Shown: piece by piece, positions 17,226-26,048 of the stretch
Numbering within the stretch: position 1 is the stretch's first letter
Layout of the letters: every line of letters starts with the position of its first letter
Assembly: GCF_000020145.1 (NCBI RefSeq)
Contig: NC_010644.1
Span: 496,001-560,000, forward strand
DNA: 64,000 nt
Origin: Elusimicrobium minutum Pei191
GTDB taxonomy: Bacteria; Elusimicrobiota; Elusimicrobia; Elusimicrobiales; Elusimicrobiaceae
Reading direction: 5' to 3'
Notes under the pieces: generated by a model
Databases searched by the model: none
What the model saw: the letters and a program-made list of their open reading frames with translations, nothing else
Told to the model about the DNA's origin: nothing
Translations under genes and position numbers: made by a program

Positions 17226-17468
17226 TTAGCGAGGGTCTTCAATTCCTTTGCCTTCAAAGGTTTTGCCGCCTTTTTCAAAGATGCAGTTCTTTATAATAAA
17301 ATGGCTGCCTTCGGGCGTTTCAAGTTTAATTTCGGCTCCTTTATGGACGGCGGGGTCAATTTCTTTATCTGCGTTGCCTTTAAAATAAGTATCTACGCCT
17401 TTATCTATAGCTTCGACTTCATGTATGGCTATTTCCTCATTTCCAGCTTTTAATATTCCCTTATACAT
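17226..17468 (-). CDS. Small hypothetical cytoplasmic protein
   Basis: 80 residues, Lys/Glu/Gly-rich, no signal peptide or membrane segment. On the minus strand, GGGGG lies about 8 bases before the ATG and is a good ribosome site. The sequence alternates short predicted strands (EIAIHEVEAIDKGVDTYFKG; SHFIIKNCIFEKGGKTFEGK), which suggests a small beta protein. I do not recognise a family. The well-placed ribosome site and the shared terminator support that it is real. Confidence 0.6.
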   Translation of the reverse strand: MYKGILKAGNEEIAIHEVEAIDKGVDTYFKGNADKEIDPAVHKGAEIKLETPEGSHFIIKNCIFEKGGKTFEGKGIEDPR

Positions 17469-17594
17469 AATACAACCCCCGGAATTATAGAATTAAACAC
17501 ATTTGCATCTGCGTTTATGTTTTTATGGTAGCATAATAGTAATGTTTTGTAACTATGAAAACTTTTTAAATAAATGTATTAAAAAAGGTCTATT

Positions 17595-18137
17595 CTAAGG
17601 TTTTTTATTTTGTGAGTATACACAGCCGCAGTATTTTTGGGAATATAGATTTTCCTGTTTAATAAGCTCGCGTCTTCTTTCTTCAAGGCCGTTTTTGCGC
17701 CAGTTGGTATCGTCAAACAGTATGTCGAATTCTTTGCTCAAAAGAACGGAAATTTGATTAACATCCTCAAGCTTTTTATATTTTGACACTCCTAAAACGG
17801 AAGTAAAAGAATCAAAATTGTTTTCTTTAGCGTAAATAGCCGCTTTTTTTAGACGAAAAAGAAAGCATTTTTTGCATCTTTCTCCGCGTTCGGGTTCTCT
17901 CTCAAGGCCTTTTATAAATTCATGCCAGGCGGCGTTGTCGTAGTGCAATTCTATAAAATTAATATTATATTTCCGGCAAAGTTTTTTATTTTCTTCTTTC
18001 CTTTTTTCATACTCCTCAAAAGGGGCGATATTGGGGTTATAAAACAGGACGGAAAAAGCTTTCTTTTCCAAGGTCAGTTTTTCTATAACCGCGGCCGAAC
18101 ACGGCGCGCAGCAGGAAAGCAAAAGTGTTTTTTTCAT
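17595..18137 (-). CDS. queH: Epoxyqueuosine reductase QueH
   Basis: 180 residues, matching the QueH/DUF208 family in length. The Cys motifs are all present: LLLSCCAPCSAA at the N-terminus (Cys9, Cys10, Cys13), ERCKKCFLFRL near residue 85, and KYCGCVYSQ at the C-terminus. QueH reduces epoxyqueuosine in tRNA to queuosine, the last step of the pathway, and replaces the cobalamin-dependent QueG in many anaerobes. The cysteines hold a 4Fe-4S cluster and a mononuclear Fe. QueA and Tgt of the same pathway are encoded at 60492-62680. The gene stands alone on the minus strand. Confidence 0.9.
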   Translation of the reverse strand: MKKTLLLSCCAPCSAAVIEKLTLEKKAFSVLFYNPNIAPFEEYEKRKEENKKLCRKYNINFIELHYDNAAWHEFIKGLEREPERGERCKKCFLFRLKKAAIYAKENNFDSFTSVLGVSKYKKLEDVNQISVLLSKEFDILFDDTNWRKNGLEERRRELIKQENLYSQKYCGCVYSQNKKP

Positions 18138-18150
18138 ATTTACATTGTAT

Positions 18151-18186
18151 AAAAAGCGAACCCCGCTAAAAAACGCGGGGTTTTGC
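18151..18186 (-). terminator. Terminator of the prepilin gene at 18204
   Basis: On the minus strand AACCCCGC/GCGGGGTT (18175-18182 with 18159-18166) is followed by CGCTTTTT. Confidence 0.75.
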
Positions 18187-18203
18187 GAAAGCGTAAAATT
18201 TTG

Positions 18204-18710
18204 TTAACTCCAAATAAAAGCACCGCCGTTTGTAAATCCGCTAGATACCTCAATGGCTCCCGCTCCGGCAAGTGATTTGCAAACTTTTATAAATTCCGGC
18301 TTACTCCTGTGAATACAGGCGATTTGGTTGTGTTTTACTGGATATTTTGATGTTTCGGTACTGTACCGTTTTAAAAGAGTAAGCGTTTCTGTAGTGATAC
18401 CGCCTCTTAAATAAAAAGCTACAGCGTTACCGTCCACTTGCAATTCATATTTAAACTGTGAGGTTAAACAAATATTTTCGCTGCAGTTTGAGCCAATCGT
18501 AATGTCAAGCTCGTCAAAAGAAGCTGCAAAAGAGCCTGTAGCAAGGAAAAACCTTTCCTGCGCGTCAGCGAGCGCTCGTATATTTAAAAAAGCCTCCGCT
18601 GTTCTTGATTTTAAAACCGCGGCGTTATATTGCGGTAAAGCTATAGCCGCAAGTATTCCTATAATTAACACAACTACCAAAAGTTCTATAAGTGTAAATG
18701 CTTTTTTCAT
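18204..18710 (-). CDS. Type IV prepilin-like protein with Ala at the cleavage site
   Basis: 168 residues from the internal Met at 18710; an upstream Met at 18719 would place three extra residues before the leader. The leader is MKKA, then FTLIELLVVVLIIGILAA, then IALPQYNAAVLKSRTAEAF. Prepilin peptidases normally cut after Gly; here the -1 residue is Ala, which is tolerated but less common. Cys residues at CSENICL and later HRSK...VCKSL probably form disulfides in the globular head. No assembly genes are adjacent. It lies divergently from the pilin-TSR fusion gene that starts 270 bp to the right. Confidence 0.82.
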   Translation of the reverse strand: MKKAFTLIELLVVVLIIGILAAIALPQYNAAVLKSRTAEAFLNIRALADAQERFFLATGSFAASFDELDITIGSNCSENICLTSQFKYELQVDGNAVAFYLRGGITTETLTLLKRYSTETSKYPVKHNQIACIHRSKPEFIKVCKSLAGAGAIEVSSGFTNGGAFIWS

Positions 18711-18983
18711 ACATACCATATTATTTTAATATTTGAATGTAGTCAACATGTATATCAAAATACTATAATTGTTATTATGGTATAAAAATGTGTAATATTT
18801 ATGAATATTCTACATTGACAATCCTTAAAATGTATTTATATTATATTTATAACTTTTATTTTATACAAAATAATCATTTTTTTTCAAATAATCTGACCGT
18901 TTTTCAATGTTGTTTTATAGTTTATTGTACGCATAGATAATAATATTACATTTTTTAGGCATGTATCTTAAATGGAGGATAAA

Positions 18984-20753
18984 ATGAAGAAACGAGGATT
19001 CACCTTAATAGAAATAGCTGTAGTAGTTTTAGTAATAGCTATTTTAGCTGCGGCAGCTTTGCCGCAGTACAGAAAGTCGTTAGAACGCTCAAGAGCTGCC
19101 GAAGCTTTTGACATCCTTACAGAGATAAGGAATAAACAAGAAGCCAGGGATTTACTTGGCACGGGGACGGCCAAAGGCTATACTGTAAAGTTTAGCGATT
19201 TGGGGGAAGTAATAGCGGGTAAAAATTCCACAACAAACACATTAGACACAAGCCTGTTTACTTATACGCTTTCAAATAACCCATATCCGCAGGCATATGC
19301 CAAAAGGAAGGATATGGATTATTCGATAGTTCAGACAAAGGGGTATCAAGACAGTGCGTTATGTTGTTTGGGAAGGGATTGTAAAGTTGTAGACAGCGTT
19401 TTAAAAGGGTGTGAGAAGACAGCGTGCCTTACAACATGCGCAACGGGATATAAAAAAACGGGGTACTTTTTTTCGGAGGACGGGCCTTGCTGTGAAGCAA
19501 AAACGTCGTGTCCGACAACATGTCCTACGGGACAAAAGAGAAGTAGCGTGCAGTATACGGAAGACGGAGCGTGCTGCGTAGCCAAAACATCATGCCCGAC
19601 AACATGTCCTACAGGCCAGCAGAGGACAAGCGTACAATATAGTGAAGACGGAGCATGCTGCGTATCAAAAACGTCGTGTCCCGCAACATGTCCTGCAGGG
19701 CAAAAAAGAAGCAGCGTGCAGTATACGGAAGACGGAGCGTGCTGCGTAGCCAAAACATCATGCCCGACAACATGTCCCGCAGGTGAAGAAAGAACTTCTT
19801 CCCAGTATTATGAGGACGGAGCTTGTTGTAAAACAGCTACTGTATATACATGTTCGGGCGCAAGCAGCCAGGCTTGCGGCAACTGCGGAACGCAGACAAG
19901 AACATGTGATACTTCAACCGGCACATGGAGCGCGTGGAGTTCATGCTCGGGAGAAGGCGTTTGCAGCCCTGGTGCGACGCAAAGTTGTACAGGCGGCACG
20001 CAAACATGTTCAAGCACTTGCGCGTGGGGCAGTTGTGAAGTAGTATCAAAAAGTTGTTCGGGCGCGTCCACGCAAACTTGCGGTAAATGCGGCACGCAGA
20101 CAAGAACGTGTGATACCACAACAGGAGTATGGAGCGATTGGGGCAGTTGTTCGGGAGAAGGTGAATGTATACCCGGTGAAAAGAGAGATTACGGTTGCGG
20201 CTCTAAATCAGGAACAAACTGGGCTGTTTGCGGCTCAGACTGTAAAATGGGTGAGCCTGAAAACAAATGCTCAGCCTGTGAAGGAAAGAGCACCCAGTCT
20301 TGTACTTGCAACGGAATCCAAACACGTACATGCAATGAATCAACAGGAACATGGAGTGCGTGGGGAGCATGTGAAGGAGGACAAAACCCTTCCAATACGG
20401 CTTCCACAACAACAAAATGCTCGTTTAATAAAACTATCCGATACTCTTATGGTGATATGTACAGTAGCAGTACAGGGGTAGCTTATACTATTAATGGCAC
20501 TAAAACCAAAAGCTGGAATAAATATACTTGTCAGTGGCAGGAAAGTAAATGCAGCGGTATGATTTGGGTTTCTTTAGGCCAGCCTGCGGCCGTAGGCCAG
20601 GGCGCGCTTTGCCGAAGTACGCAGGCCTGTTCCGCTCCCGGAACGGGGTGGACTTACGTGGGCGGTTCGTGCAACGGAAGCAGTTTGTTAAGATGTTCGT
20701 CAAGCCCTAGTGATTCATGTTATTTGTATAATTGCCAAAATGTATCCCAATAA
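18984..20753 (+). CDS. Prepilin fused to Cys-rich 28-residue repeats and TSR-like domains
   Basis: About 589 residues from ATG 18984, chosen because GGAGG (about 18974-18978) sits at the right distance; the ATG at 18972 lies upstream of it. The N-terminus is MKKRG then FTLIEIAVVVLVIAILAA, a class III prepilin leader. A normal pilin head extends to about residue 140. Then come five 28-residue units (plus-strand 19413-19832), each with CP-x-TCP-x-G and YxEDGACC, that is four or five Cys per unit. Next are three thrombospondin-type-1-like segments with CGTQTRTCD...GTWSAWSSC (about 19850-20400), then a C-terminal Cys-containing domain. Disulfide-stiffened stalks on a pilin suggest a minor tip pilin or surface adhesin. 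The fusion is unusual; adhesin function is inferred. Confidence 0.82.
   Translation: MKKRGFTLIEIAVVVLVIAILAAAALPQYRKSLERSRAAEAFDILTEIRNKQEARDLLGTGTAKGYTVKFSDLGEVIAGKNSTTNTLDTSLFTYTLSNNPYPQAYAKRKDMDYSIVQTKGYQDSALCCLGRDCKVVDSVLKGCEKTACLTTCATGYKKTGYFFSEDGPCCEAKTSCPTTCPTGQKRSSVQYTEDGACCVAKTSCPTTCPTGQQRTSVQYSEDGACCVSKTSCPATCPAGQKRSSVQYTEDGACCVAKTSCPTTCPAGEERTSSQYYEDGACCKTATVYTCSGASSQACGNCGTQTRTCDTSTGTWSAWSSCSGEGVCSPGATQSCTGGTQTCSSTCAWGSCEVVSKSCSGASTQTCGKCGTQTRTCDTTTGVWSDWGSCSGEGECIPGEKRDYGCGSKSGTNWAVCGSDCKMGEPENKCSACEGKSTQSCTCNGIQTRTCNESTGTWSAWGACEGGQNPSNTASTTTKCSFNKTIRYSYGDMYSSSTGVAYTINGTKTKSWNKYTCQWQESKCSGMIWVSLGQPAAVGQGALCRSTQACSAPGTGWTYVGGSCNGSSLLRCSSSPSDSCYLYNCQNVSQ
19413..19832 (+). repeat. 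Five tandem 84-bp coding repeats (28 residues each)
   Basis: Units start at 19413, 19497, 19581, 19665 and 19749. The first is the most diverged; units starting at 19497 and 19665 are nearly identical at the DNA level, pointing to recent duplication of a two-unit block. Confidence 0.85.
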
Positions 20754-20765
20754 ATAAAACAAATA

Positions 20766-20796
20766 AAAACCCCCGCTTAAAAGGCGGGGGTTTTTT
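20766..20796 (+). terminator. Terminator of the pilin-TSR gene
   Basis: AAAACCCCCGC (20766-20776) pairs with GCGGGGGTTTT (20784-20794), then Ts. Confidence 0.88.
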
Positions 20797-21210
20797 GTTA
20801 TAAAAAAAGCTAAATGCAATAAATATCATATATTAAACGTTTAATTATAGTTAGGTGAAGTTTAAATAACAAAAACAATATTGTTCGCGGCGTTTGTTTT
20901 TTTATATCGAAATTTTTTTATTATTTTGTTATTTTATTTTTAAATTGCGCTAAAAGCGGCAGCAATATTAAAAAGGCGTTTATAATATGCTTTAAAAGGT
21001 ATAATATTTAGCATATAATAAACAGCTTAAGAATTGTTTGTATAAATAGAAATAAATGCAGTGGCTTTGTATTATGCGTGGAATATTCATTTTAGGGTTG
21101 CTTATAATATCGGTAAAATGAAACAGGCCTTGAATTTTAATGGAAAACTGCTATTCTAAACATAATTTACTTATAATTATTTATTGATTTTTTAAATAGG
21201 ACAATAATAT
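20797..21210. other. AT-rich intergenic region
   Basis: No gene is visible. It contains a perfect 14-bp palindrome ATTAAACGTTTAAT at 20832-20845, which could be an operator, and long A/T tracts before the exported-protein gene at 21211. No clear promoter pair could be chosen. Confidence 0.5.
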
Positions 21211-22869
21211 ATGAAAAATACCTTTGTTGTACTTGTATCGGCAGTGTTATTTTTGAGCGGCAACATTTGGGCGGCGGAATCCATGGAAATGGTTACCTAT
21301 TATCCCACGCCTTACGCGTCTTATTCCAATGTTCAGGTTAACGACGCTAAAGTCAATCCTGCGGATGCCGCAGGCGCTAAAGTTAAACTTAAAACAGCAG
21401 ATATAGGCGTTTTGCAAGTTAATGAAAATTTAACTTCGGATATTAAAAAAGTACAGGCCCAGGCTACAAAAACAGGTAAAAGCGCCGCAGCGACGGGTAC
21501 ATTGCAAGTTGAAGGCGAATACCTTAAAATAGCTTCGGGCGGTATACCGCAGGCGCAGGCTGTAAATATAACAAACTCAGCCACGGGCAATGCTTACGCG
21601 GCAAATACAATTATGTTAGGCACGGGAACAGGGGCTAAGGTATTTCCTTACGCTAAGGCTGCTGTACCGGGCGCTTCCAACATGGTATGGAGGAGTATTA
21701 CTTATTATATTGACCCTTCTGACCCTTCAAAAGGCAAAGACACCAAAACATTTTTAGTTATTGACCAGGGGGATGTTACCGGCGACTGTAAAGAAAGTTA
21801 CGGAAATTGGATAACAACAACATCTTCCACGGTAGATACATGTAACGGTAAAACTGCCGAACAATATACCTGTGCAGGTACGGCAAAGAGCAATTGCGTT
21901 GACGTTTTTTCTTCCATAGTTGATTCGACAACTGATTTCACATATTCCACGCCTGTTTTAAAAGGTTTACAAACGCTGGAAGTTGGACAGCCAAGCGATT
22001 CGGCTATATATTTTAATAACGCATGCACTGCTTTGCATTCCTCTATAACAAATGATGGAGACCCTGCCGGCTTAATGACAACGACTTTTCTTAAACTTTA
22101 CAAAATGCAAGGCGGCACATCTTATGACGATATAACCATTTCAACAAGCGAAGTTTGGAGTAAAATGAAGTCTAAAGGTGCGCAGGCGGCTTGTGAATTG
22201 ATAGCCGGAGGGAGTATGGCTATGGAAATTCCCACACCGTCTACGGCAAATTCCGTATGCGCCATTTTACAACACCGGGAAACATACATAGGCGGAACCA
22301 AAACATATTACGCGGACATTCTTTATTGCCACTACGAAACAAAAAAGACTTCTGTTAAAGAAACGATTTACAAAGCCCGTAACATTACCTGTTGCGCATC
22401 GGCTTCATGTTCAGCTCCTCAAGTGGACGTAAACGGAACTTGTAAAACGCCGTGCTCAAATTTTTGGACTACCACAACAGACTGGCGCGGTGTGGTAAAA
22501 ACAACGTGTAAGTTTGATTTGGATGCTACTCCCAACCTATCGTGCAAATACGAAGAGGACTGCGCGTGCTGTAATGCACCGGACATTTGTAATGCGGACA
22601 GAACTATAGTCAGCGCCTCTGCGGTATGTTCGAAATACGGTTCGGGCAGTGCGCAATGTATATGCGCAAACGGCAACCAAAAACAATGCGCAGGAATTAT
22701 TTATCCAAGCGGTGCGGATGAAACAAAATGCATACAAAGCGGCTATTACTCTCCTTACTGCAGTTGTTCTAATTTTAATGATTATTGGTCTCCTTCCAGG
22801 CCTAACTGGCAGGATATGGCTTGCATAGGCCTGCCGGCGAGGTGTACTTCTGAAGGAACAAATGGTTAG
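21211..22869 (+). CDS. Exported Cys-rich protein of unknown function
   Basis: 552 residues. The signal peptide MKNTFVVLVSAVLFLSGNIW ends at WAAE. The mature N-terminus is MEMVTYYPTPYASYSNVQV, a Tyr/Pro-rich block. Residues about 45-160 are Ala/Lys/Thr-rich and low in Cys; from about 190 onward Cys pairs are frequent (CNGKTAEQYTCAG; NITCCASASC; CKYEEDCACC), over 30 in total. No recognised domain. It lies downstream of the pilin-TSR gene, shares its Cys-rich style (DGACC / DCACC type motifs) and is separated from it by a terminator. A joint role at the cell surface is plausible but inferred. No Shine-Dalgarno sequence is evident. Confidence 0.65.
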   Translation: MKNTFVVLVSAVLFLSGNIWAAESMEMVTYYPTPYASYSNVQVNDAKVNPADAAGAKVKLKTADIGVLQVNENLTSDIKKVQAQATKTGKSAAATGTLQVEGEYLKIASGGIPQAQAVNITNSATGNAYAANTIMLGTGTGAKVFPYAKAAVPGASNMVWRSITYYIDPSDPSKGKDTKTFLVIDQGDVTGDCKESYGNWITTTSSTVDTCNGKTAEQYTCAGTAKSNCVDVFSSIVDSTTDFTYSTPVLKGLQTLEVGQPSDSAIYFNNACTALHSSITNDGDPAGLMTTTFLKLYKMQGGTSYDDITISTSEVWSKMKSKGAQAACELIAGGSMAMEIPTPSTANSVCAILQHRETYIGGTKTYYADILYCHYETKKTSVKETIYKARNITCCASASCSAPQVDVNGTCKTPCSNFWTTTTDWRGVVKTTCKFDLDATPNLSCKYEEDCACCNAPDICNADRTIVSASAVCSKYGSGSAQCICANGNQKQCAGIIYPSGADETKCIQSGYYSPYCSCSNFNDYWSPSRPNWQDMACIGLPARCTSEGTNG

Positions 22870-22891
22870 CGCGTTAAATTTGATATAAAAG

Positions 22892-22923
22892 TACCGCCGT
22901 TTTTATAACGGCGGTATTTTTTT
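22892..22923 (+). terminator. Terminator of the Cys-rich exported protein gene
   Basis: TACCGCCGTT (22892-22901) pairs with AACGGCGGTA (22908-22917), then Ts. Confidence 0.85.
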
Positions 22924-23227
22924 GCCAAGCCGTAGACTTACCCCCTGCGTATGACGGGTTAGTTTTGTTATTGTGATAAAAACTATTAACATTTTATTTT
23001 TTAGAATGAAGGTTTGTTAAAAATTTAATTTAATGCCTTAACGTTACATGGGCGCCGCGCTGCAATAATGGCATATGCCCTTTAGAGAATACGGTAGACG
23101 AAAATAATAATTGTAATAGATGTGCGGGCGGGCAGATATACAGTTTTAAAAAGAAAATATACCAATGTCTTGTTAATGCAATATGGAACAACACCTTAAA
23201 CAAATGCATGGCTTATTAAAGCTTTTG
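22924..23227. other. Non-coding stretch upstream of lon
   Basis: No ORF with coding character, RNA gene or repeat is seen here; the middle (about 23040-23130) is less AT-rich than usual intergenic DNA and may be a gene remnant that I cannot identify. Confidence 0.4.
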
Positions 23228-23278
23228 CCTTAATTAAAAACACCTTTGTTTTAAAAACAAAGGTGTTTTTAATTAAGG
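23228..23278. terminator. Long perfect hairpin, 21-bp arms
   Basis: Arms 23228-23248 and 23258-23278 are perfectly complementary, with a TTTTAAAAA centre, followed at once by a T-run on the plus strand (23281-23291). No gene lies immediately upstream, so it may insulate lon or end an unrecognised short RNA. Confidence 0.6.
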
Positions 23279-23308
23279 AGTGTTTTTTTTTGGCTAAAGT
23301 TAGCAGTC

Positions 23309-23338
23309 TTGTGTTTTATTTGCTAAATATGATACAAT
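23309..23338 (+). promoter_or_regulatory. Candidate lon promoter
   Basis: TTGTGT (23309-23314), 18-bp spacer, TACAAT (23333-23338). The -35 box is a weak match. No CIRCE heat-shock operator is visible. Confidence 0.35.
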
Positions 23339-23458
23339 TTATTAATCTTATAGATACTTTGGGGTGTGTGCCCGGGAGTGAAAGTAAGAAAATTTTAACA
23401 AATTTACACCTTAATTTTTTTGCCGCATAAAGCGGTAAAAAATATACAGGGGGAATAA

Positions 23459-25951
23459 ATGATAGCAGAAAATAAAGATTATGTAAAACCGGATGTTAAT
23501 ACGCTGCCTGCGGTTCTTCCGGCGGTTGCGATAAGGGACGTTGTTATGTTCCCCGGTATGTCGCTGCCATTATCCGTAAGCAGGTCCAAAAGCATAGCGG
23601 CTATAAACCTTGCGCTTGATTCAAATAAATATGTTGTTGCGGTAGCGCAAAAAGAAGCCGAAGTTGAAGACCCTAAGGCGGAAGATATTTACCGTTTCGG
23701 CGTGCTTAGCGAAATTACGCAAAGCCTTAAAATGCCCGACGGCAGCATAAAAGTTTTTTTACAAGGCATTGCCAGGGTTAAAATTGAGCACCTGGATTTT
23801 AACAATATCGCCAATTCATGGTTCGCGAGCGTTTTTTACCCCGCGGATGAAAAAGTATCCGGCCCTGAAGTTACCGCGCTTATGCGCCAGCTTCTTGATG
23901 AGTTTGAGGAATACGCAACAGTTTCACGCCGCATAGCGGTTGAAGGCGTTTCGTTTTTCAGACAAATTGAGGATCCTTCCCGCCTGGCTGATACCATAGC
24001 CAGCAATATTATAGTAAAAACATCCGACAGGCAGGACGTGCTTGAAGCAGTTAACCCTAAAGACAGGCTTGAACTGCTTATAAAAATTTTAGCTAATGAA
24101 GTGGAAATAATTTCTTTAGAGGAAAAAATCCATTCAAAAGTACGCGCTCAGATAGAAAAAAACCAAAAAGAATATTATCTTAACGAGCAAATGAAAGCAA
24201 TTCAAAAAGAGCTTAGCCAAAAAGATGATTTCCAAAAAGAAATTGACGAGCTTCGCTCTAAAATTAAGAAAAACGGTCTTCCCAAAAACGCTAAAGAGTC
24301 CGCCGAAAAAGAATTGGACAGGCTTGCCAAAATGGCGCCTTTTTCACCTGAGTCAACTGTTTCACGCACATATTTGGACTGGCTTGTTAACATGCCGTGG
24401 AATTCAAGCACCAATGATATTTTGGACCTTAAAAAGGCCAAAGAAGTCATGGACGCCGACCACTACGGTTTAGATAAACCAAAAGAACGTATTTTGGAAT
24501 ATTTGGCTGTAAGCAAACTTACAAACAGCCTTAAAGGCCCTATACTTTGTTTCGCGGGTCCTCCGGGCGTGGGTAAAACATCTTTAGCAAAATCCATAGC
24601 AAGCGCAGTGGGCCGCAAGTTTGTGCGCATGTCTTTAGGAGGCGTAAGGGACGAAAGTGAAATAAGAGGCCACCGTAGAACTTACATAGGTTCAATGCCG
24701 GGCCGCATTATCCAAGGCATCAGCAAAGCCAAAAGCAATAACCCCGTTTTCCTGCTTGACGAAATAGATAAAATGGGTTCTGACTGGAGGGGCGATCCCG
24801 CCGCCGCGCTTTTGGAACTTTTAGATCCCGAGCAAAACAAAGATTTTTCCGATCATTACCTTGACGTTCCATTTGACGTAAGCAAAGTAATGTTTATTAC
24901 TACGGCAAACTCTTTATCTTCAATACCTGTAACTTTGCGCGACAGGCTTGAGATTATAGACTTTTCGGGTTATACAGAATATGAAAAAGAAGCTATTGCC
25001 CAAAATCACCTTATACCCAGGCAGATGAAAGAGCACGGACTTAAAGAAGGTAGTCTTGAAATCGGGCTCCCCGCGGTTAAACTTATTATGCGTGATTATG
25101 TGAGGGAAGCCGGCGTAAGAAATTTTGAGCGTGAAATAAGCACAATTTGCCGTAAAGCTGCAAAGATGTATGTTGAAAACTGCGGAAAAACGGTAACCGT
25201 AACTAAAGATAATTTGCATGACTTCTTGGGCGTGCCGCGTTATACTAACTTTACCACGGAAGAAAACGGCGTCGGTATATCAACCGGGCTTGCCTGGACA
25301 AGCGTAGGAGGGGAAACCCTTTCTATAGAAGCAAGCGAAATATCCGATGGTAAAGGCAGAATTATGCTTACCGGCAAACTTGGCGACGTTATGAAAGAAT
25401 CCGTTCACGCGGCTTTAACTTACGCGAGGTCAAAAGGTTACGGGAAAGGTATTGATTTTAATAAAACTGACTTTCACATACACTTCCCCGAAGGGGCGGT
25501 TCCTAAAGACGGGCCCAGCGCAGGCACGGCGGTAACAACGGCTTTAATAAGCTTGCTTACCAAAAACCCCGTTAAAAAGAACCTTGCCATGACGGGTGAA
25601 GTTACAATTACCGGGCGTGTGCTTCCTATAGGCGGAGTTAAGGAAAAGTTTATGGCCGCTTACAGGGAAGGGGTTAAAACCATCCTTTATCCCCACACTA
25701 ACGAAAAAGACGTTTCGGAAGTGCCGGAGGTTATAAGAAAGCAATTAAAATTAATCCCTGTCAAGCATATGGATGAGATTGTAAAAATAGCTTTTGAAAA
25801 AGGGGAGCCTAAATCGTCTTTTAAAAAAAGCAAAACCGCGCCTAAAAAAGAGTCCGCTAAAAAAGCGGCTAAGTCGAAAAAGCCGGCGGTTAAGAAACCG
25901 GCTGTCAAAAAAACTAAACAGGTAAAAAAAACCGCTAAGAAAAAGAAATAA
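23459..25951 (+). CDS. lon: ATP-dependent protease Lon with lysine-rich C-terminal tail
   Basis: 830 residues. The N-terminal substrate-binding domain starts [19 protein letters not shown]. The AAA+ module has Walker [10 protein letters not shown] (about 367-375) and Walker [11 protein letters not shown]. The serine-lysine protease domain has PKDGPSAG with catalytic Ser687 and the partner Lys730 in GGVKEK. Lon degrades misfolded and regulatory proteins in the cytoplasm. A strong GGGGGA site precedes the ATG. Unusually, the last ~45 residues form a basic tail of [12 protein letters not shown]-like repeats, absent from most bacterial Lon proteins; it resembles histone-H1-like tails and may increase DNA binding. 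The gene is followed by its own terminator. Confidence 0.95.
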   Translation: MIAENKDYVKPDVNTLPAVLPAVAIRDVVMFPGMSLPLSVSRSKSIAAINLALDSNKYVVAVAQKEAEVEDPKAEDIYRFGVLSEITQSLKMPDGSIKVFLQGIARVKIEHLDFNNIANSWFASVFYPADEKVSGPEVTALMRQLLDEFEEYATVSRRIAVEGVSFFRQIEDPSRLADTIASNIIVKTSDRQDVLEAVNPKDRLELLIKILANEVEIISLEEKIHSKVRAQIEKNQKEYYLNEQMKAIQKELSQKDDFQKEIDELRSKIKKNGLPKNAKESAEKELDRLAKMAPFSPESTVSRTYLDWLVNMPWNSSTNDILDLKKAKEVMDADHYGLDKPKERILEYLAVSKLTNSLKGPILCFAGPPGVGKTSLAKSIASAVGRKFVRMSLGGVRDESEIRGHRRTYIGSMPGRIIQGISKAKSNNPVFLLDEIDKMGSDWRGDPAAALLELLDPEQNKDFSDHYLDVPFDVSKVMFITTANSLSSIPVTLRDRLEIIDFSGYTEYEKEAIAQNHLIPRQMKEHGLKEGSLEIGLPAVKLIMRDYVREAGVRNFEREISTICRKAAKMYVENCGKTVTVTKDNLHDFLGVPRYTNFTTEENGVGISTGLAWTSVGGETLSIEASEISDGKGRIMLTGKLGDVMKESVHAALTYARSKGYGKGIDFNKTDFHIHFPEGAVPKDGPSAGTAVTTALISLLTKNPVKKNLAMTGEVTITGRVLPIGGVKEKFMAAYREGVKTILYPHTNEKDVSEVPEVIRKQLKLIPVKHMDEIVKIAFEKGEPKSSFKKSKTAPKKESAKKAAKSKKPAVKKPAVKKTKQVKKTAKKKK

Positions 25952-25955
25952 GTTT

Positions 25956-25984
25956 AAGCCCCCGCTAAAACGGGGGCTTTTTTA
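25956..25984 (+). terminator. lon terminator
   Basis: AAGCCCCCG (25956-25964) pairs with CGGGGGCTT (25971-25979), then Ts. Confidence 0.88.
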
Positions 25985-26036
25985 TTTTAATCGTATTTTT
26001 TTAATAAAAAAGACGTTTAAACCCCCATAAAATAAG

Positions 26037-26042
26037 TATAAT
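26037..26042 (+). promoter_or_regulatory. -10 box positioned for a leaderless SpoIID mRNA
   Basis: TATAAT ends six bases before ATG 26049. No good -35 hexamer and no Shine-Dalgarno sequence are present. Confidence 0.4.
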
Positions 26043-26048
26043 TTTTAT

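Noticed and set aside
19413-19832. Tandem repeats as a possible CRISPR array
   Set aside because: Units are contiguous in-frame 84-bp coding repeats without spacers, and no cas genes are present in the window.
19346-20119. Minus-strand and alternative-frame ORFs opposite the pilin-TSR repeats
   Set aside because: They repeat with the 84-bp coding units, contain no domain and have no start signals; they are shadows of the repeats.
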